Shown: positions 49,980 to 58,043 of the stretch, piece by piece | Layout of the letters: each line of letters begins with the position of its first letter | How positions within the stretch are numbered: position 1 is the first letter of the stretch | DNA from: DASWOJ01 sp964250755 | Lineage (GTDB): Bacteria > Pseudomonadota > Alphaproteobacteria > Acetobacterales > Acetobacteraceae | Direction: 5' to 3' | Length of the DNA stretch: 64,000 bases | Assembly (NCBI GenBank): GCA_964250755.1 | Contig: CAXUHB010000002.1 | Span: 186,001 to 250,000 of the forward strand | Program-made: the position numbers and the translations under genes | The notes under the pieces: model-generated | What the model was told of the DNA's origin: nothing | The model's input: the letters and a program-made list of their open reading frames with translations, nothing else | Databases searched by the model: none

Positions 49980-50963
49980 GTGCAGGCATTTCAGACGACC
50001 GGACACGACGCGCCACGCCTCCGGACGGTGGACCTGCCGGAGCCGACCCCCGGCCCCGGACAGGTCATCGTTGACGTGAAAGCCGCATCCCTCAACTACC
50101 GCGACCTCCTGGAATGCAAGCGTGGCGCGGGCATCGTGCCCCTGTCCGACGGGGCCGGCATCGTATCCGCAGTGGGAGCCGGGGTTGGCGGGCTGCACGC
50201 TGGCAGCCGGGTCGTGATCGGGTTCATGCCCGGCTGGGTGGAAGGGCCGTTCAGCGCAGCGAAGCAGGCCTCCGCGCTGGGCGGGGCCGGCGTGAACGGC
50301 GTCTTGGCCCAGCGGATCGCCGTGCCCGCAGCCGGCGTCGTGCCCATCCCGGATGGAATGAGCTTCGAGGACGCATCCACCCTCCCCTGCGCCGGTGTGA
50401 CAGCCTGGGCCGCGCTGTTCGAGCGCCGGCCCGTTCAGCCCGGCGAGACCGTGCTGCTGCTGGGCACCGGCGGCGTGTCGGTGTTCGCGCTGCAGCTCGC
50501 GAAGGCCGCCGGCGCACGGGTCGTCATCACGTCAAGCTCGGATGCCAAGCTGGCGCGGGCGCGGGCGCTCGGCGCGGACGTCACGATCAACTACCGGACG
50601 CAGCCGGACTGGGCCGGGGAGGTGCTGGCGCAAACCGGCGGGCTTGGCGCGGACATGGCCGTGGACGTCGGCGGCCCCGGCACCTTGAACGAAACCCTGA
50701 GGGCGGTCCGCCACGGCGGCCGCATCTCCCTGATGGGCGTGCTGACGGGTTTCGACGGCCCGGTGAACACCGCGGCCATCCTGAGCAAGCGCATCACCTT
50801 GCAAGGCATCTACGTCGGATCGGTCGAAATGCTCCACGCCCTGGTCCAGGCCGCGCCGAAGCCGGTCGTTGATCAGGTGTTCGCATTCGGCGAGGCGGAG
50901 GCGGCCTATTCGGTTCTGGCTGGCGCCGGGCATTTCGGCAAGCTTGTGATTCGTGTCGCATGA
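49980..50963 (+). CDS. Zinc-less/zinc-type alcohol dehydrogenase family (MDR) oxidoreductase
   Basis: About 327 residues. MDR superfamily features: VKAASLNYRDLLECKRGAG, VPLSDGAGIVSAVGAGVGGL, LPCAGVTAWAALFERRPVQP, the Rossmann motif VLLLGTGGVSVFALQLAKAA, ADVTINYRTQPDWAGEV and GGRISLMGVLTGFDGPVNTA. The catalytic-zinc Cys/His set is not conserved, as in quinone-reductase-like members. It probably uses NADPH on a ketone, aldehyde or quinone. GTG 49980 is taken as start, with GAGG upstream. Divergent from an HxlR regulator, a usual pairing. Confidence 0.87.
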   Translation: MQAFQTTGHDAPRLRTVDLPEPTPGPGQVIVDVKAASLNYRDLLECKRGAGIVPLSDGAGIVSAVGAGVGGLHAGSRVVIGFMPGWVEGPFSAAKQASALGGAGVNGVLAQRIAVPAAGVVPIPDGMSFEDASTLPCAGVTAWAALFERRPVQPGETVLLLGTGGVSVFALQLAKAAGARVVITSSSDAKLARARALGADVTINYRTQPDWAGEVLAQTGGLGADMAVDVGGPGTLNETLRAVRHGGRISLMGVLTGFDGPVNTAAILSKRITLQGIYVGSVEMLHALVQAAPKPVVDQVFAFGEAEAAYSVLAGAGHFGKLVIRVA

Positions 50964-50991
50964 ACACGCATGAAGCATGAACACGCATGAA
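50958..50991. repeat. 17-bp tandem duplication across the dehydrogenase stop
   Basis: GCATGAACACGCATGAA is repeated exactly at 50958-50974 and 50975-50991. The TGA stop of the alcohol dehydrogenase lies inside the first copy. It is probably a slippage product with no function. Confidence 0.9.
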
Positions 50992-51071
50992 GGCAGGGCA
51001 GCGGGACGCGGCATCCGGCTATCCAGGCCGCCAGGCCGGGAACGGAATCGGCCTTCGTCGGCCCCGCCCCT

Positions 51072-51887
51072 CTACCGCGCCAGCACCAGCATCCGGTCCT
51101 GATCCGCCGCCCCTTCCAGCACCCTCTCCGCCGAAGCCGCACGTGCTCCCCCGTCCGGCTCCACCACTGCCAACGAGAACCCCTCTCCCAGGATCGCCCG
51201 CAGGAACCCGGCGGGGTCGGCATGCCGGTCCGGCGTGAACTCCAGGAACACCGCCAGCGGCCGCCTCCGCGCCAGCACCCCGGCCATGCCCCGCCACACC
51301 TGCTCCTCCGCTCCATCCACGCCAATCTTGATGGCGTCCAGCGGCCCGTCCCCGACAATCCCGTCCACCGTCATGCTGGCCAGCAGGTGCGCTCCCTGCT
51401 CCCCTGCCGCCCCCGTCAGCGCCGCCGCGTGCGGCACGATCCGCCCGCCGAACCCGTTCAGCCCCGCTGACCGCTGCAGCAGCCCCAGCAGCCGCGGGTT
51501 CGGCTCCACCGCATGGACCCGCCCTGCCGGCCCAACCAGGTCCGCCATCAGCAGCGAGTAGTAGCCAAGGCGCGCCCCGGCATCCAGCACCGTCATGCCT
51601 TTCCGCACGAAGCCCGGCAGAACCTCCGTGACCCACATCTTCCAGTAGCCATCCAACATCAGGTGCGGGCTGAGGCTCTCGTCCGCCGGGTCCAGGTGCA
51701 TCTTGTAGCGCCCCAGCACCCGGCACAGCACCGACCGCGGCAGCGGCACCGCGTGGCACAGCCGCCGGATCGCCGCCTCGTTCTCCGCCCGCGGCCGGCT
51801 GGCCAGGTGCGCGAGGTCGAACAGCGCCCCATCCCGGGCCGGCGGCAGCGGCGCGGTCGGGCGGCGGCGGTGTCCAGGGAGGCGCAT
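51072..51887 (-). CDS. FkbM-family SAM-dependent methyltransferase
   Basis: About 271 residues. The SAM motif TVLDAGARLGYYSLLMADLV, VHAVEPNPRLLGLLQRSAGL and the FkbM catalytic-type segment DAIKIGVDGAEEQVWRGMAG are recognisable, though the last differs from the usual KIDVEGAE in having Gly and Asp. FkbM enzymes O-methylate sugars or polyketides; bacterial members often act on lipopolysaccharide. The N-terminal 70 residues are specific to this protein. No ribosome site of note precedes ATG 51887. It stands alone on the minus strand. The substrate is unknown. Confidence 0.8.
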   Translation of the reverse strand: MRLPGHRRRPTAPLPPARDGALFDLAHLASRPRAENEAAIRRLCHAVPLPRSVLCRVLGRYKMHLDPADESLSPHLMLDGYWKMWVTEVLPGFVRKGMTVLDAGARLGYYSLLMADLVGPAGRVHAVEPNPRLLGLLQRSAGLNGFGGRIVPHAAALTGAAGEQGAHLLASMTVDGIVGDGPLDAIKIGVDGAEEQVWRGMAGVLARRRPLAVFLEFTPDRHADPAGFLRAILGEGFSLAVVEPDGGARAASAERVLEGAADQDRMLVLAR

Positions 51888-52084
51888 GGTCTGCCACTCG
51901 CGTGATTGGGAGGAAGGCCGCCCCTGCTGCGGCAGCCGGACCGCCCGAGTCCGGGCGGAAAACTGCCGCTATGATGCATCAACCGTCCGCGGCAGGACAA
52001 TCGCCGGCGCCCCTCTTCGCGCTCGGCCCTGCGCCAGGCCTGTCCCCCGGCCGCAGCACACCCGAGCCGGACTGCCCGGAGGTG

Positions 52085-52921
52085 CTACCCTCGCTGCCCC
52101 GCCACGGCCCGCGGCGGCACCGGCCCTGCTCCCAGCAGCCGCCCCGCCACCACCAGGACACTCAACACTGCCGCATACACCAGCACCTGCACCCCAGCCG
52201 GCCGGTCCGTGTAGCCCGCCAGCGCGTGCAGCGCCCGCCCCGGCAGCCCCTGCTGGTCCAGCAGCCACGACGTGTCCCAGACCCGTGTGCCGAGCGCCGG
52301 CAACAGGTCCGCCTGCACCAGGAACCCCGCCGCCTGCGCCGCCATCCCCGCCGCCATCAGGGACAGCAGCACGTTCGTCACCTTGAACAGGTGCCGCGTC
52401 GGGATGCTGACCAGCCCGCGATACAATAGGACCGACACCGCAACCCCGCCCGCGATGCCCAGCACGGACCCGCCGGCCAGCGCCGCCAGCCCGTCCCCTC
52501 CTGCGGCCAGGCCGTACATGAACAGCACGACCTCCGCACCCTCCCGAAGCACCGCCGAGGCGATCACCACGGCCAGCGCCAGCAAGCTCCGACCACCCGC
52601 CGTCACGGCGCGGCCCAGCGCCTTCATCTCGCCGGCCATCTCGCGCCCGTGCCGGGCCATCCAGATGTTGTGCCAGCCCAGCATGACGGCGGCGGCACCC
52701 AGGATGCCGGCGTTGAACACCTCCTGCCCGGCACCCTGCATCGCATCCGCCAGCGCACCCGCGAATGCCGCCACCAGGCACGCGCCCGCCACGCCCGCGC
52801 CGATGCCCCCCGCAACCCACCGGCCCCGGCCCGGCACGCCGCGGGTGGCCCCCAGCACGATGCCCAGGATCAGCCCGGCCTCGAACACCTCCCGGAATAC
52901 GATCAGCGCAGCTGCCAGCAT
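52085..52921 (-). CDS. FTR1-family iron permease
   Basis: About 278 residues with seven hydrophobic segments. The two REGxE-type iron-binding motifs are FREVFEAG in helix 1 and LREGAEVVLFMYG in helix 4, as in FTR1/EfeU. Downstream comes SIPTRHLFKVTNVLLSLMAA and a last helix. The permease imports iron, in bacteria often as ferrous iron oxidised on the outside by a copper protein. The cupredoxin gene lies six bases upstream in the same transcript, which fits that scheme. ATG 52921. Confidence 0.88.
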   Translation of the reverse strand: MLAAALIVFREVFEAGLILGIVLGATRGVPGRGRWVAGGIGAGVAGACLVAAFAGALADAMQGAGQEVFNAGILGAAAVMLGWHNIWMARHGREMAGEMKALGRAVTAGGRSLLALAVVIASAVLREGAEVVLFMYGLAAGGDGLAALAGGSVLGIAGGVAVSVLLYRGLVSIPTRHLFKVTNVLLSLMAAGMAAQAAGFLVQADLLPALGTRVWDTSWLLDQQGLPGRALHALAGYTDRPAGVQVLVYAAVLSVLVVAGRLLGAGPVPPRAVAGQRG

Positions 52922-52926
52922 CGCCT

Positions 52927-53280
52927 CTACTCCCCCGCCTTCTGGACCGCGATCAGCGCGCCCTTGGCCTGGCTGTTGAACTCGTCCTCGAAAGGGTAGC
53001 GCCCCGCCGCCAGCGGCCCCACCCGGATCGTCGCCTCCCGCCCGGCGGAGATGATCTTCTCCGCTCCCAGCTCCTTGCTCTCGAACTCGGCCGGCGTCGG
53101 GTCCTCGTTCCGCACCACCAGCATGAAGCGCACGCCTGCAGGCACTTGCAGCTCCGCGGGCGTGAACTGGTGCCCTTTCAGCGTCAGGCGGAAGGTCGGC
53201 GCATCCTGGGCGCACGCCGGGGCGTGGAGGGCGATCAAGGCGGCGATGGCGGCCGCGCCGGTCAGGTGCAAACGCTGCAT
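52927..53280 (-). CDS. Periplasmic cupredoxin-domain protein (EfeO/P19 context)
   Basis: About 117 residues. Signal peptide (MQRLHLTGAAAIAALIALHA to ACAQD) and a single cupredoxin-like domain: FRLTLKGHQFTPAELQVPAG, RFMLVVRNEDPTPAEFESKE and AGRYPFEDEFNSQAKGALIA. The usual type I copper ligands are not fully conserved in the C-terminal loop (no clear Cys-His-Met set), so it may bind iron or act as a structural partner, as the N-terminal cupredoxin of EfeO does. ATG 53280 is taken for the signal peptide. It precedes the FTR1 permease and faces a divergent periplasmic gene. Confidence 0.8.
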   Translation of the reverse strand: MQRLHLTGAAAIAALIALHAPACAQDAPTFRLTLKGHQFTPAELQVPAGVRFMLVVRNEDPTPAEFESKELGAEKIISAGREATIRVGPLAAGRYPFEDEFNSQAKGALIAVQKAGE

Positions 53281-53335
53281 GGGGAAAAATCTCCGTTTCC
53301 AGTTGCAAGCGGTTATTAACTGGGCTACGGCTGCC

Positions 53336-53354
53336 GTCAATGATAATTACTCGC
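53336..53354. promoter_or_regulatory. Fur-box-like site in the divergent iron region
   Basis: GTCAATGATAATTACTCGC agrees with the 19-base Fur consensus (GATAATGATAATCATTATC) at about 13 positions and contains an uninterrupted AATGATAAT. It lies between the divergent cupredoxin/FTR1 and periplasmic-protein/barrel genes, where one site could control both. The alphaproteobacterial regulators Irr and RirA recognise other sequences, so Fur-type control is an inference. Confidence 0.4.
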
Positions 53355-53369
53355 AACTGGATCACCAAC

Positions 53370-54230
53370 ATGCGCTCACTGCTCCTGACCTGCGGCAGCC
53401 TGGCCGTCGCCGCCGGTGCCGCCGTCACGTTCGCCGCCCCCACCGGCGCCGCCCCGGCTCTGCGCCCGGAGTTCGCGGCAGCGATCTGCATGGCGAAGCC
53501 GCCGCGTGTGGCGCATGACTGGGCGCGCGGGATCACCTTCGCCGAGCCGGGCCAGGTCATCCGCGTGGCGGCTCCCGCCGCGATCAGCAACGAGGACCAT
53601 GCGGAGCTGCTGTTCAAGCTGGGCCTGCTGGAAGGGCACCTGATGGTCGGGCGCGAGCTGATCGAGGCGAACCAGCCGCGCCTCGCGCTGCCGCACTTCG
53701 GCCATCCCGTGCGGGAGCTGTATGACGACATCCAGGGCGAGCTGAAACGCCGGGGCGTGACCCCCTTCGACGGGGAGCTGATCGCGCTGGAGGCGCTGGC
53801 CGCCGGCAAGCCGCGCGATCCCGCGACGATGGCCAAGCTGGACAGCGTGATGCGCATCCTGGCCGCCGTGCGCGCCACGGTGCCGAGCGGGCTGCTGGAC
53901 AACGAGCGCTTCATGCTGGGCGTGCTGGGGGAGGTCTCGGCCATCGCCGCCGAGGACTACAGCGAGGCGCTGGAAGGCGGGCGGATCGAGAAGCCGGTCG
54001 AGTATCACGACAGCCGCGGCTACCTGTCCTACGCCGACAAGGAGCTGCGCCGGATGGAGGGGCGGCCGGACATGCGCGGCTCCCCGCGGCTGGCGGCGGC
54101 GCGGGCGCGGCTGGACGAGATGCGGAGCATCGTCGGCGCGCTGATCCCGCCGGACCGTCCGACCCGGTCGGTTGCGGCGTTCAAGGGCATCGTCGGCCAG
54201 TTCAAACAGGCTGCCGCAGCGGGCGCCTGA
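53370..54230 (+). CDS. Periplasmic protein of an iron-uptake locus, unknown function
   Basis: About 286 residues from ATG 53370. A signal peptide (MRSLLLTCGSLAVAAGAAVT to FAAP) is followed by a helical domain with EDHAELLFKLGLLEGHLMVG, RELIEANQPRLALPHFGHPV, RELYDDIQGELKRRGVTPFD and a C-terminal helical part. The His/Glu-rich first helices could hold metal (HxxELLFKxGxxxGHL); this is an inference. ATG 53340 is also in frame but would put the start inside the Fur-like site. It opens the rightward operon with a porin-like gene and a membrane gene, divergent from the FTR1 pair. I recognise no named family. Confidence 0.7.
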   Translation: MRSLLLTCGSLAVAAGAAVTFAAPTGAAPALRPEFAAAICMAKPPRVAHDWARGITFAEPGQVIRVAAPAAISNEDHAELLFKLGLLEGHLMVGRELIEANQPRLALPHFGHPVRELYDDIQGELKRRGVTPFDGELIALEALAAGKPRDPATMAKLDSVMRILAAVRATVPSGLLDNERFMLGVLGEVSAIAAEDYSEALEGGRIEKPVEYHDSRGYLSYADKELRRMEGRPDMRGSPRLAAARARLDEMRSIVGALIPPDRPTRSVAAFKGIVGQFKQAAAAGA

Positions 54231-54305
54231 CCCGCGGGGCCGCGTCCTGCGGCCCCCATCGCTGCATCACCCCTTCCTGCATCATCTGACTGAAAGGACC
54301 GCTTC

Positions 54306-55514
54306 ATGCCCTGCATGAGCGCCGCCCGCCCGGCCTTTGCCGCGTGGATACTGCTGGCCGGCTCTGCCCTGGCGCAAACCTCCGCCCCGGGGGGCAACCC
54401 GCAATCCGCGCCGGCCGGGAGCGGGGTGAGCAACACGACGCCTGGGGGCAGCGCGAGCGGCAACCCGCAGCAGGACCTGGCCGGCGCCCCGGAACCCGGC
54501 CTGGGCGTCACCTACGGGGGCGAGGTGGACAGCAAGGTGCAGTTGGATGGGCGCTTCAACCGTACCCGCTCCGGCTACGCCGAGCTGTATGCCAAGTCGG
54601 TTGCGACGGCCTACATCAACCTGGGCAGCAACGTGTCCTTCCGGGCCGAGGGCACCTATGAGCGGTTCCGCAACCAGAACGCCACGACGGCCTTCAACTC
54701 GGAGGGGCTGTATCTCAGCCAGCTCTATGGCACCTACACGCTCGGTCCCGTGACGGCCTATGCCGGCAAGCTGCATCCCCGGTTCAGCGTGGGTTATGAC
54801 CAGGTGCCGGGCATCTACGACACCTTCGCGAACGACTACGAGCAGAAGGAGCGGATCGGCGTCGGTGCGTTGGTGAACCTGCTGCCCGCCCTCGGCCGCC
54901 ACGTCCTGTCGGCGGAAGCATACTACATAGACAACTCGATCCTCAGCCGCGCCCTGTTCAGCAACCCGGCCTTCGGCGATTCCACGACGGCGCGGCCGGG
55001 CCGGCTGCGGACGGAGTACGGCGGCGCCGGCAACACCGGGCGGCCGGACAGCTTCGACGTGGCGTTGGACGGCACGCGCATCCCGGGCCTGGAGGAGTTC
55101 CGCTACCACCTTGGCGTCAGCCGCCAGGCCGTCCGGGGCGAGGAAGAGAAGCCGGAGGTGGGCGTGACCGCCTCGGCGTCCTACTCCGTCCGCCTGTCCC
55201 CGCGGGTGTTCGTGACGCCGTTCGTGGAATATGCACATTTCGACAACTTCGGGGGTGCGGCTGGCGAGACGCGTGACTACGTCGTCACTGCGGCGGAGTT
55301 CACGTACCGCAAGTACTCGCTCAGCTTCAACGTCACCCCGCGACGGGTGGCGGCGCCGGGGGATCCGCAGCGGTGGGACCTGCAATATGGCTCCACGATC
55401 AGCTATGAGGTCATGCCGCGGCTGACGGTGTCTGCGGGCTATCTGCGCACGCGCAGCGGCGACCAGTTGGAGAACACCTTCGGCACCGCCGTCAACTACG
55501 TCCTGAGGTTCTGA
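54306..55514 (+). CDS. Outer-membrane beta-barrel (porin-like) protein
   Basis: About 402 residues. Signal peptide (MSAARPAFAAWILLAGSALA), an Asn/Gly/Pro-rich leader, then alternating strands such as YGGEVDSKVQLDGRFNRTRS, YGTYTLGPVTAYAGKLHPRF, VGVTASASYSVRLSPRVFVT and YGSTISYEVMPRLTVSAGYL, ending with a C-terminal aromatic (VNYVLRF) required for barrel insertion. Length and strand count fit a 14-18-stranded barrel. AAAGGA precedes ATG 54306. In the locus with FTR1 and cupredoxin genes it may pass iron complexes, but the substrate is not known. Confidence 0.8.
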   Translation: MPCMSAARPAFAAWILLAGSALAQTSAPGGNPQSAPAGSGVSNTTPGGSASGNPQQDLAGAPEPGLGVTYGGEVDSKVQLDGRFNRTRSGYAELYAKSVATAYINLGSNVSFRAEGTYERFRNQNATTAFNSEGLYLSQLYGTYTLGPVTAYAGKLHPRFSVGYDQVPGIYDTFANDYEQKERIGVGALVNLLPALGRHVLSAEAYYIDNSILSRALFSNPAFGDSTTARPGRLRTEYGGAGNTGRPDSFDVALDGTRIPGLEEFRYHLGVSRQAVRGEEEKPEVGVTASASYSVRLSPRVFVTPFVEYAHFDNFGGAAGETRDYVVTAAEFTYRKYSLSFNVTPRRVAAPGDPQRWDLQYGSTISYEVMPRLTVSAGYLRTRSGDQLENTFGTAVNYVLRF

Positions 55515-55515
55515 T

Positions 55516-56085
55516 TTGCAGGGTGTCTATTCCGATTGGGCGGTGACGCTGCCGTCCGAGTGGCTGGTCTGGCTGGCCACCAGCAGCGCCCGCCTGTTCG
55601 TCTATCGGCAGCAGGGCTGGCACGGCCCGCTGCGCCTGCTGCACGTGATGGGCACAGCAACCTTCTTCGGCGCCATCGTGCTGCTGGATCTGCGTCTGCT
55701 GGGCCTGCTGGGCCGCGACCTCGCGCTGGACGCCCTGGCCCGGCTGGTGCTGCCGGTGACGCATTGGAGCTTCGGCGTCATGCTCGCCAGCGGCGCGCTG
55801 CTGTTCATGTACGACCCGATCCAGCAGGGCAGCCATAGTTGGTTCCTGCCCAAGATGGCGCTGCTGGCCCTGGCCGTCGCCAACGCCGCCCTGTTCAGCC
55901 TGCCGCGCCGGGCGGGGCTGCGCACCATCGGCGCGGGGTCGCTGACCCGGCACGCCCGCCTGGCCGGGGCGCTGTCCCTGGTGCTGTGGGCCGGCGTGAT
56001 CGCCAGCGCCACGGCGAACCACGAGGAGCGGCCGATGGTGCGCTCGCGCAGCATCGTCCGCCCGTCCCTGCCTGACCCGGGTTAG
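55516..56085 (+). CDS. DUF6644-like integral membrane protein
   Basis: About 189 residues with four to five membrane helices: LRLLHVMGTATFFGAIVLLD, RLVLPVTHWSFGVMLASGAL and LAGALSLVLWAGVIASATAN. A His in the first and second core helices (LLHVMG, VTHWSF) and near the end (NHEERP) recall heme-b-binding membrane proteins of this group, though heme binding is not established. The start is TTG 55516, two bases after the stop of the porin-like gene, with GAGG upstream. It ends the rightward iron operon and overlaps the 3' end of dut by four bases. Confidence 0.72.
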   Translation: MQGVYSDWAVTLPSEWLVWLATSSARLFVYRQQGWHGPLRLLHVMGTATFFGAIVLLDLRLLGLLGRDLALDALARLVLPVTHWSFGVMLASGALLFMYDPIQQGSHSWFLPKMALLALAVANAALFSLPRRAGLRTIGAGSLTRHARLAGALSLVLWAGVIASATANHEERPMVRSRSIVRPSLPDPG

Positions 56086-56543
56086 GCCACCCCCGTGGAC
56101 CCGAACCCCCGCTCCCCCCGCGCCGTCGCGTCCAGCTCCTCGGCCTCCACCATCGCCACCTGCGGCGCAGGCGCAACCACCCCCTGCGCGATCCGGTCCC
56201 CCCGCGCCACGCGGAACGCCTCCGGCCCCAAATTGACCAGGCACACCATCAGCGGCCCCCGGTAGTCGCTGTCCACCGTCCCCGGGCTGTTCAGCACCGT
56301 CACGCCGTGCCGGGTCGCCAGGCCCGAGCGGGGCCGCACCTGCAGCTCCCACCCCGGCGGCACCGCCACCGCGAAGCCGGTCGGCACCACATGCCGTCCC
56401 CCGGGCGGCAGGGTGGCCGCCTCCGCCGCACGCAGGTCGAAGCCCGCGGCCCCCGCCGTCGCATAGGCCGGCAACGGCAGGTCCGGGTTGCCCGGCAGCC
56501 GCCGGAACCGCACGACGGGTACGGCAGCAGGCGGCACGCTCAC
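56082..56543 (-). CDS. dut: dUTP diphosphatase
   Basis: About 153 residues. The five trimeric dUTPase motifs are present: AGFDLRA, RPRSGLATRHG, GTVDSDYRGP, ARGDRIAQGVV and RGERGFGSTG. It hydrolyses dUTP to dUMP and pyrophosphate. GTG 56543 overlaps the stop of coaBC (GTGA), a tight coupling conserved in many bacteria. The 3' end overlaps the convergent membrane gene by four bases. Confidence 0.95.
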   Translation of the reverse strand: MSVPPAAVPVVRFRRLPGNPDLPLPAYATAGAAGFDLRAAEAATLPPGGRHVVPTGFAVAVPPGWELQVRPRSGLATRHGVTVLNSPGTVDSDYRGPLMVCLVNLGPEAFRVARGDRIAQGVVAPAPQVAMVEAEELDATARGERGFGSTGVA

Positions 56544-57775
56544 GCCAAGGCATCCGCGATCCGCGCCGCCAGCCGCGCCGCCACCTCCGCCTTCGGGGCG
56601 CGCGGCCAATGCTCGGCGCCCCGTGCCGTCACCAGATGCACCTCGTTCTCGCCCCCGCCCATGATCCCCGTCTCCGGGCGCACGTCGTTCGCCACGATCC
56701 AGTCGCACCCCTTCCGCGCCCGCTTGGCCGCGGCATGGCCCAGCACGTCGTCCGTCTCCGCCGCAAACCCCACCACCAGCCGCGGCCGCTCCGGCCCCGT
56801 CGCCGACAGCAGCGCCAGGATGTCCGGGTTCGGCACCAGCGTCAGGACCGGCGGCCCCCCCGGCCCCTTCTTGATCTTCCCCGCCGACGCCTCCGCCACC
56901 CGCCAGTCCGCCACCGCCGCCGCGCACACCGCCACGTCCGCCGGCAGCGCCGCCCGGCACGCCGCCAGCATCTCCGCCGCCGTCTCCACCCGCCGCACCT
57001 CCACCCCCGCCGGGTCCGGCACCGCGACCGGCCCGCTGACCAGCGTCACCCGCGCGCCCAAGGCCGCCAGCGCCGCCGCGACGGCATGGCCCTGTCGCCC
57101 GCTGCTGCGGTTGGCGATGTAGCGCACGGGGTCAATCGGCTCCTGCGTCGGCCCGCTCGTCACCAGCGCGTGCCTGCCCGCCAACGGCTGCGCCCTCACG
57201 TCCAGGTCTGCAGGCTCCAGACGCGCCAGGGTCGCATCCAAGATCGCCTCCAGGATCGCGGCCGGCTCCGCCAGCCGCCCCGGCCCGAACTCCCCGCACG
57301 CCATCGCCCCCTCGTCCGGCCCCACGATCCCCACGCCGCGCGCGCGCAGCAGCGCCAGGTTGGCCGCCGTCGCCGGATGCGTCCACATCCGCACGTTCAT
57401 CGCCGGCGCCGCCAGCACCGGCTTGTCCGTCGCCAGCAGCACCGTGCTGGCGAGGTCGTCGGCCAGCCCCGCCGCCATCTTCGCCAGCATGTTGGCGCTG
57501 GCCGGCGCCACCACGACCAAGTCCGCGCTGCGCGACAACTGGATGTGCCCCATCTCGCTCTCGTCGGTCAGCGACCACAGCGCCGTGTAAACCTTCTCCT
57601 CCGTCAGCGCCTGCAAGCTGAGCGGCGTCACGAACTGCGCCCCGCCCTCGGTCAGCACGGCGGAGACGCCGATGTTCTTGCGCCGCAGCAGCCGCACCAG
57701 CTCCAACGACTTGTAAGCCGCGATGCCCCCGCTGACGATCAGCAGGACGCGCTTGGGCGCGGGGGGCGCTGTCAC
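56540..57775 (-). CDS. coaBC: Bifunctional phosphopantothenoylcysteine decarboxylase/phosphopantothenate-cysteine ligase
   Basis: About 411 residues. The N-terminal CoaC domain has IVSGGIAAYKSLELVRLLRR, the active His in the HIQLSRSADLVVVAPASANM region and the APAMNVRMW motif; the C-terminal CoaB domain has VTSGPTQEPIDPVRYIANRS, SSGRQGHAVAAALAALGARV and IVANDVRPETGIMGGGENEV. Together they make phosphopantetheine from phosphopantothenate and cysteine for CoA. The start is GTG 57775. coaBC is followed directly by dut. A REP-like pair separates it from ubiE, where ubiB usually lies. Confidence 0.95.
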   Translation of the reverse strand: MTAPPAPKRVLLIVSGGIAAYKSLELVRLLRRKNIGVSAVLTEGGAQFVTPLSLQALTEEKVYTALWSLTDESEMGHIQLSRSADLVVVAPASANMLAKMAAGLADDLASTVLLATDKPVLAAPAMNVRMWTHPATAANLALLRARGVGIVGPDEGAMACGEFGPGRLAEPAAILEAILDATLARLEPADLDVRAQPLAGRHALVTSGPTQEPIDPVRYIANRSSGRQGHAVAAALAALGARVTLVSGPVAVPDPAGVEVRRVETAAEMLAACRAALPADVAVCAAAVADWRVAEASAGKIKKGPGGPPVLTLVPNPDILALLSATGPERPRLVVGFAAETDDVLGHAAAKRARKGCDWIVANDVRPETGIMGGGENEVHLVTARGAEHWPRAPKAEVAARLAARIADALA

Positions 57776-57863
57776 TGCAACTCACCCAGGAAGCCGCCGC
57801 TGAACGAACAGACCCATCCAACCCGGCCCGGACCGTCACAACATGAAAGGTTGCCGGTGCCTG

Positions 57864-58028
57864 CTCCCTCCCCCTCCGGGGTCAAACCGCGAAGCGGTTT
57901 ACGGTTGGGGTGAGGGAGGCAACCCGCACCACCCCCCAACCTCCATGGACCAGCAAACCGTCCTGCATCACCAAAAATGGCCCTCGTGGCCCTTCCCTTA
58001 CCCCGGCCCACTTCCGGAGGGAGAGGAA
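57864..58028. repeat. REP-like facing pair with an inserted hairpin variant
   Basis: The first copy, 57864-57916, has the usual ends (CTCCCTCCCCCTCCGGGGTC and GGTTGGGGTGAGGG) but carries an extra hairpin AAACCGC-GAA-GCGGTTT in the middle. The inverted partner lies at about 57988-58028 (CCTTCCCTTACCCCGGCCCA then CTTCCGGAGGGAGAGGAAG). The pair fills the gap between coaBC and ubiE. Confidence 0.75.
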
Positions 58029-58043
58029 GAAGATGCACCCCCC

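Noticed and set aside
52922..53944. Upstream extension of the FTR1 frame by about 340 codons
   Set aside because: It runs antisense through the cupredoxin gene's other frame and the periplasmic gene; homology to FTR1 begins exactly at ATG 52921.
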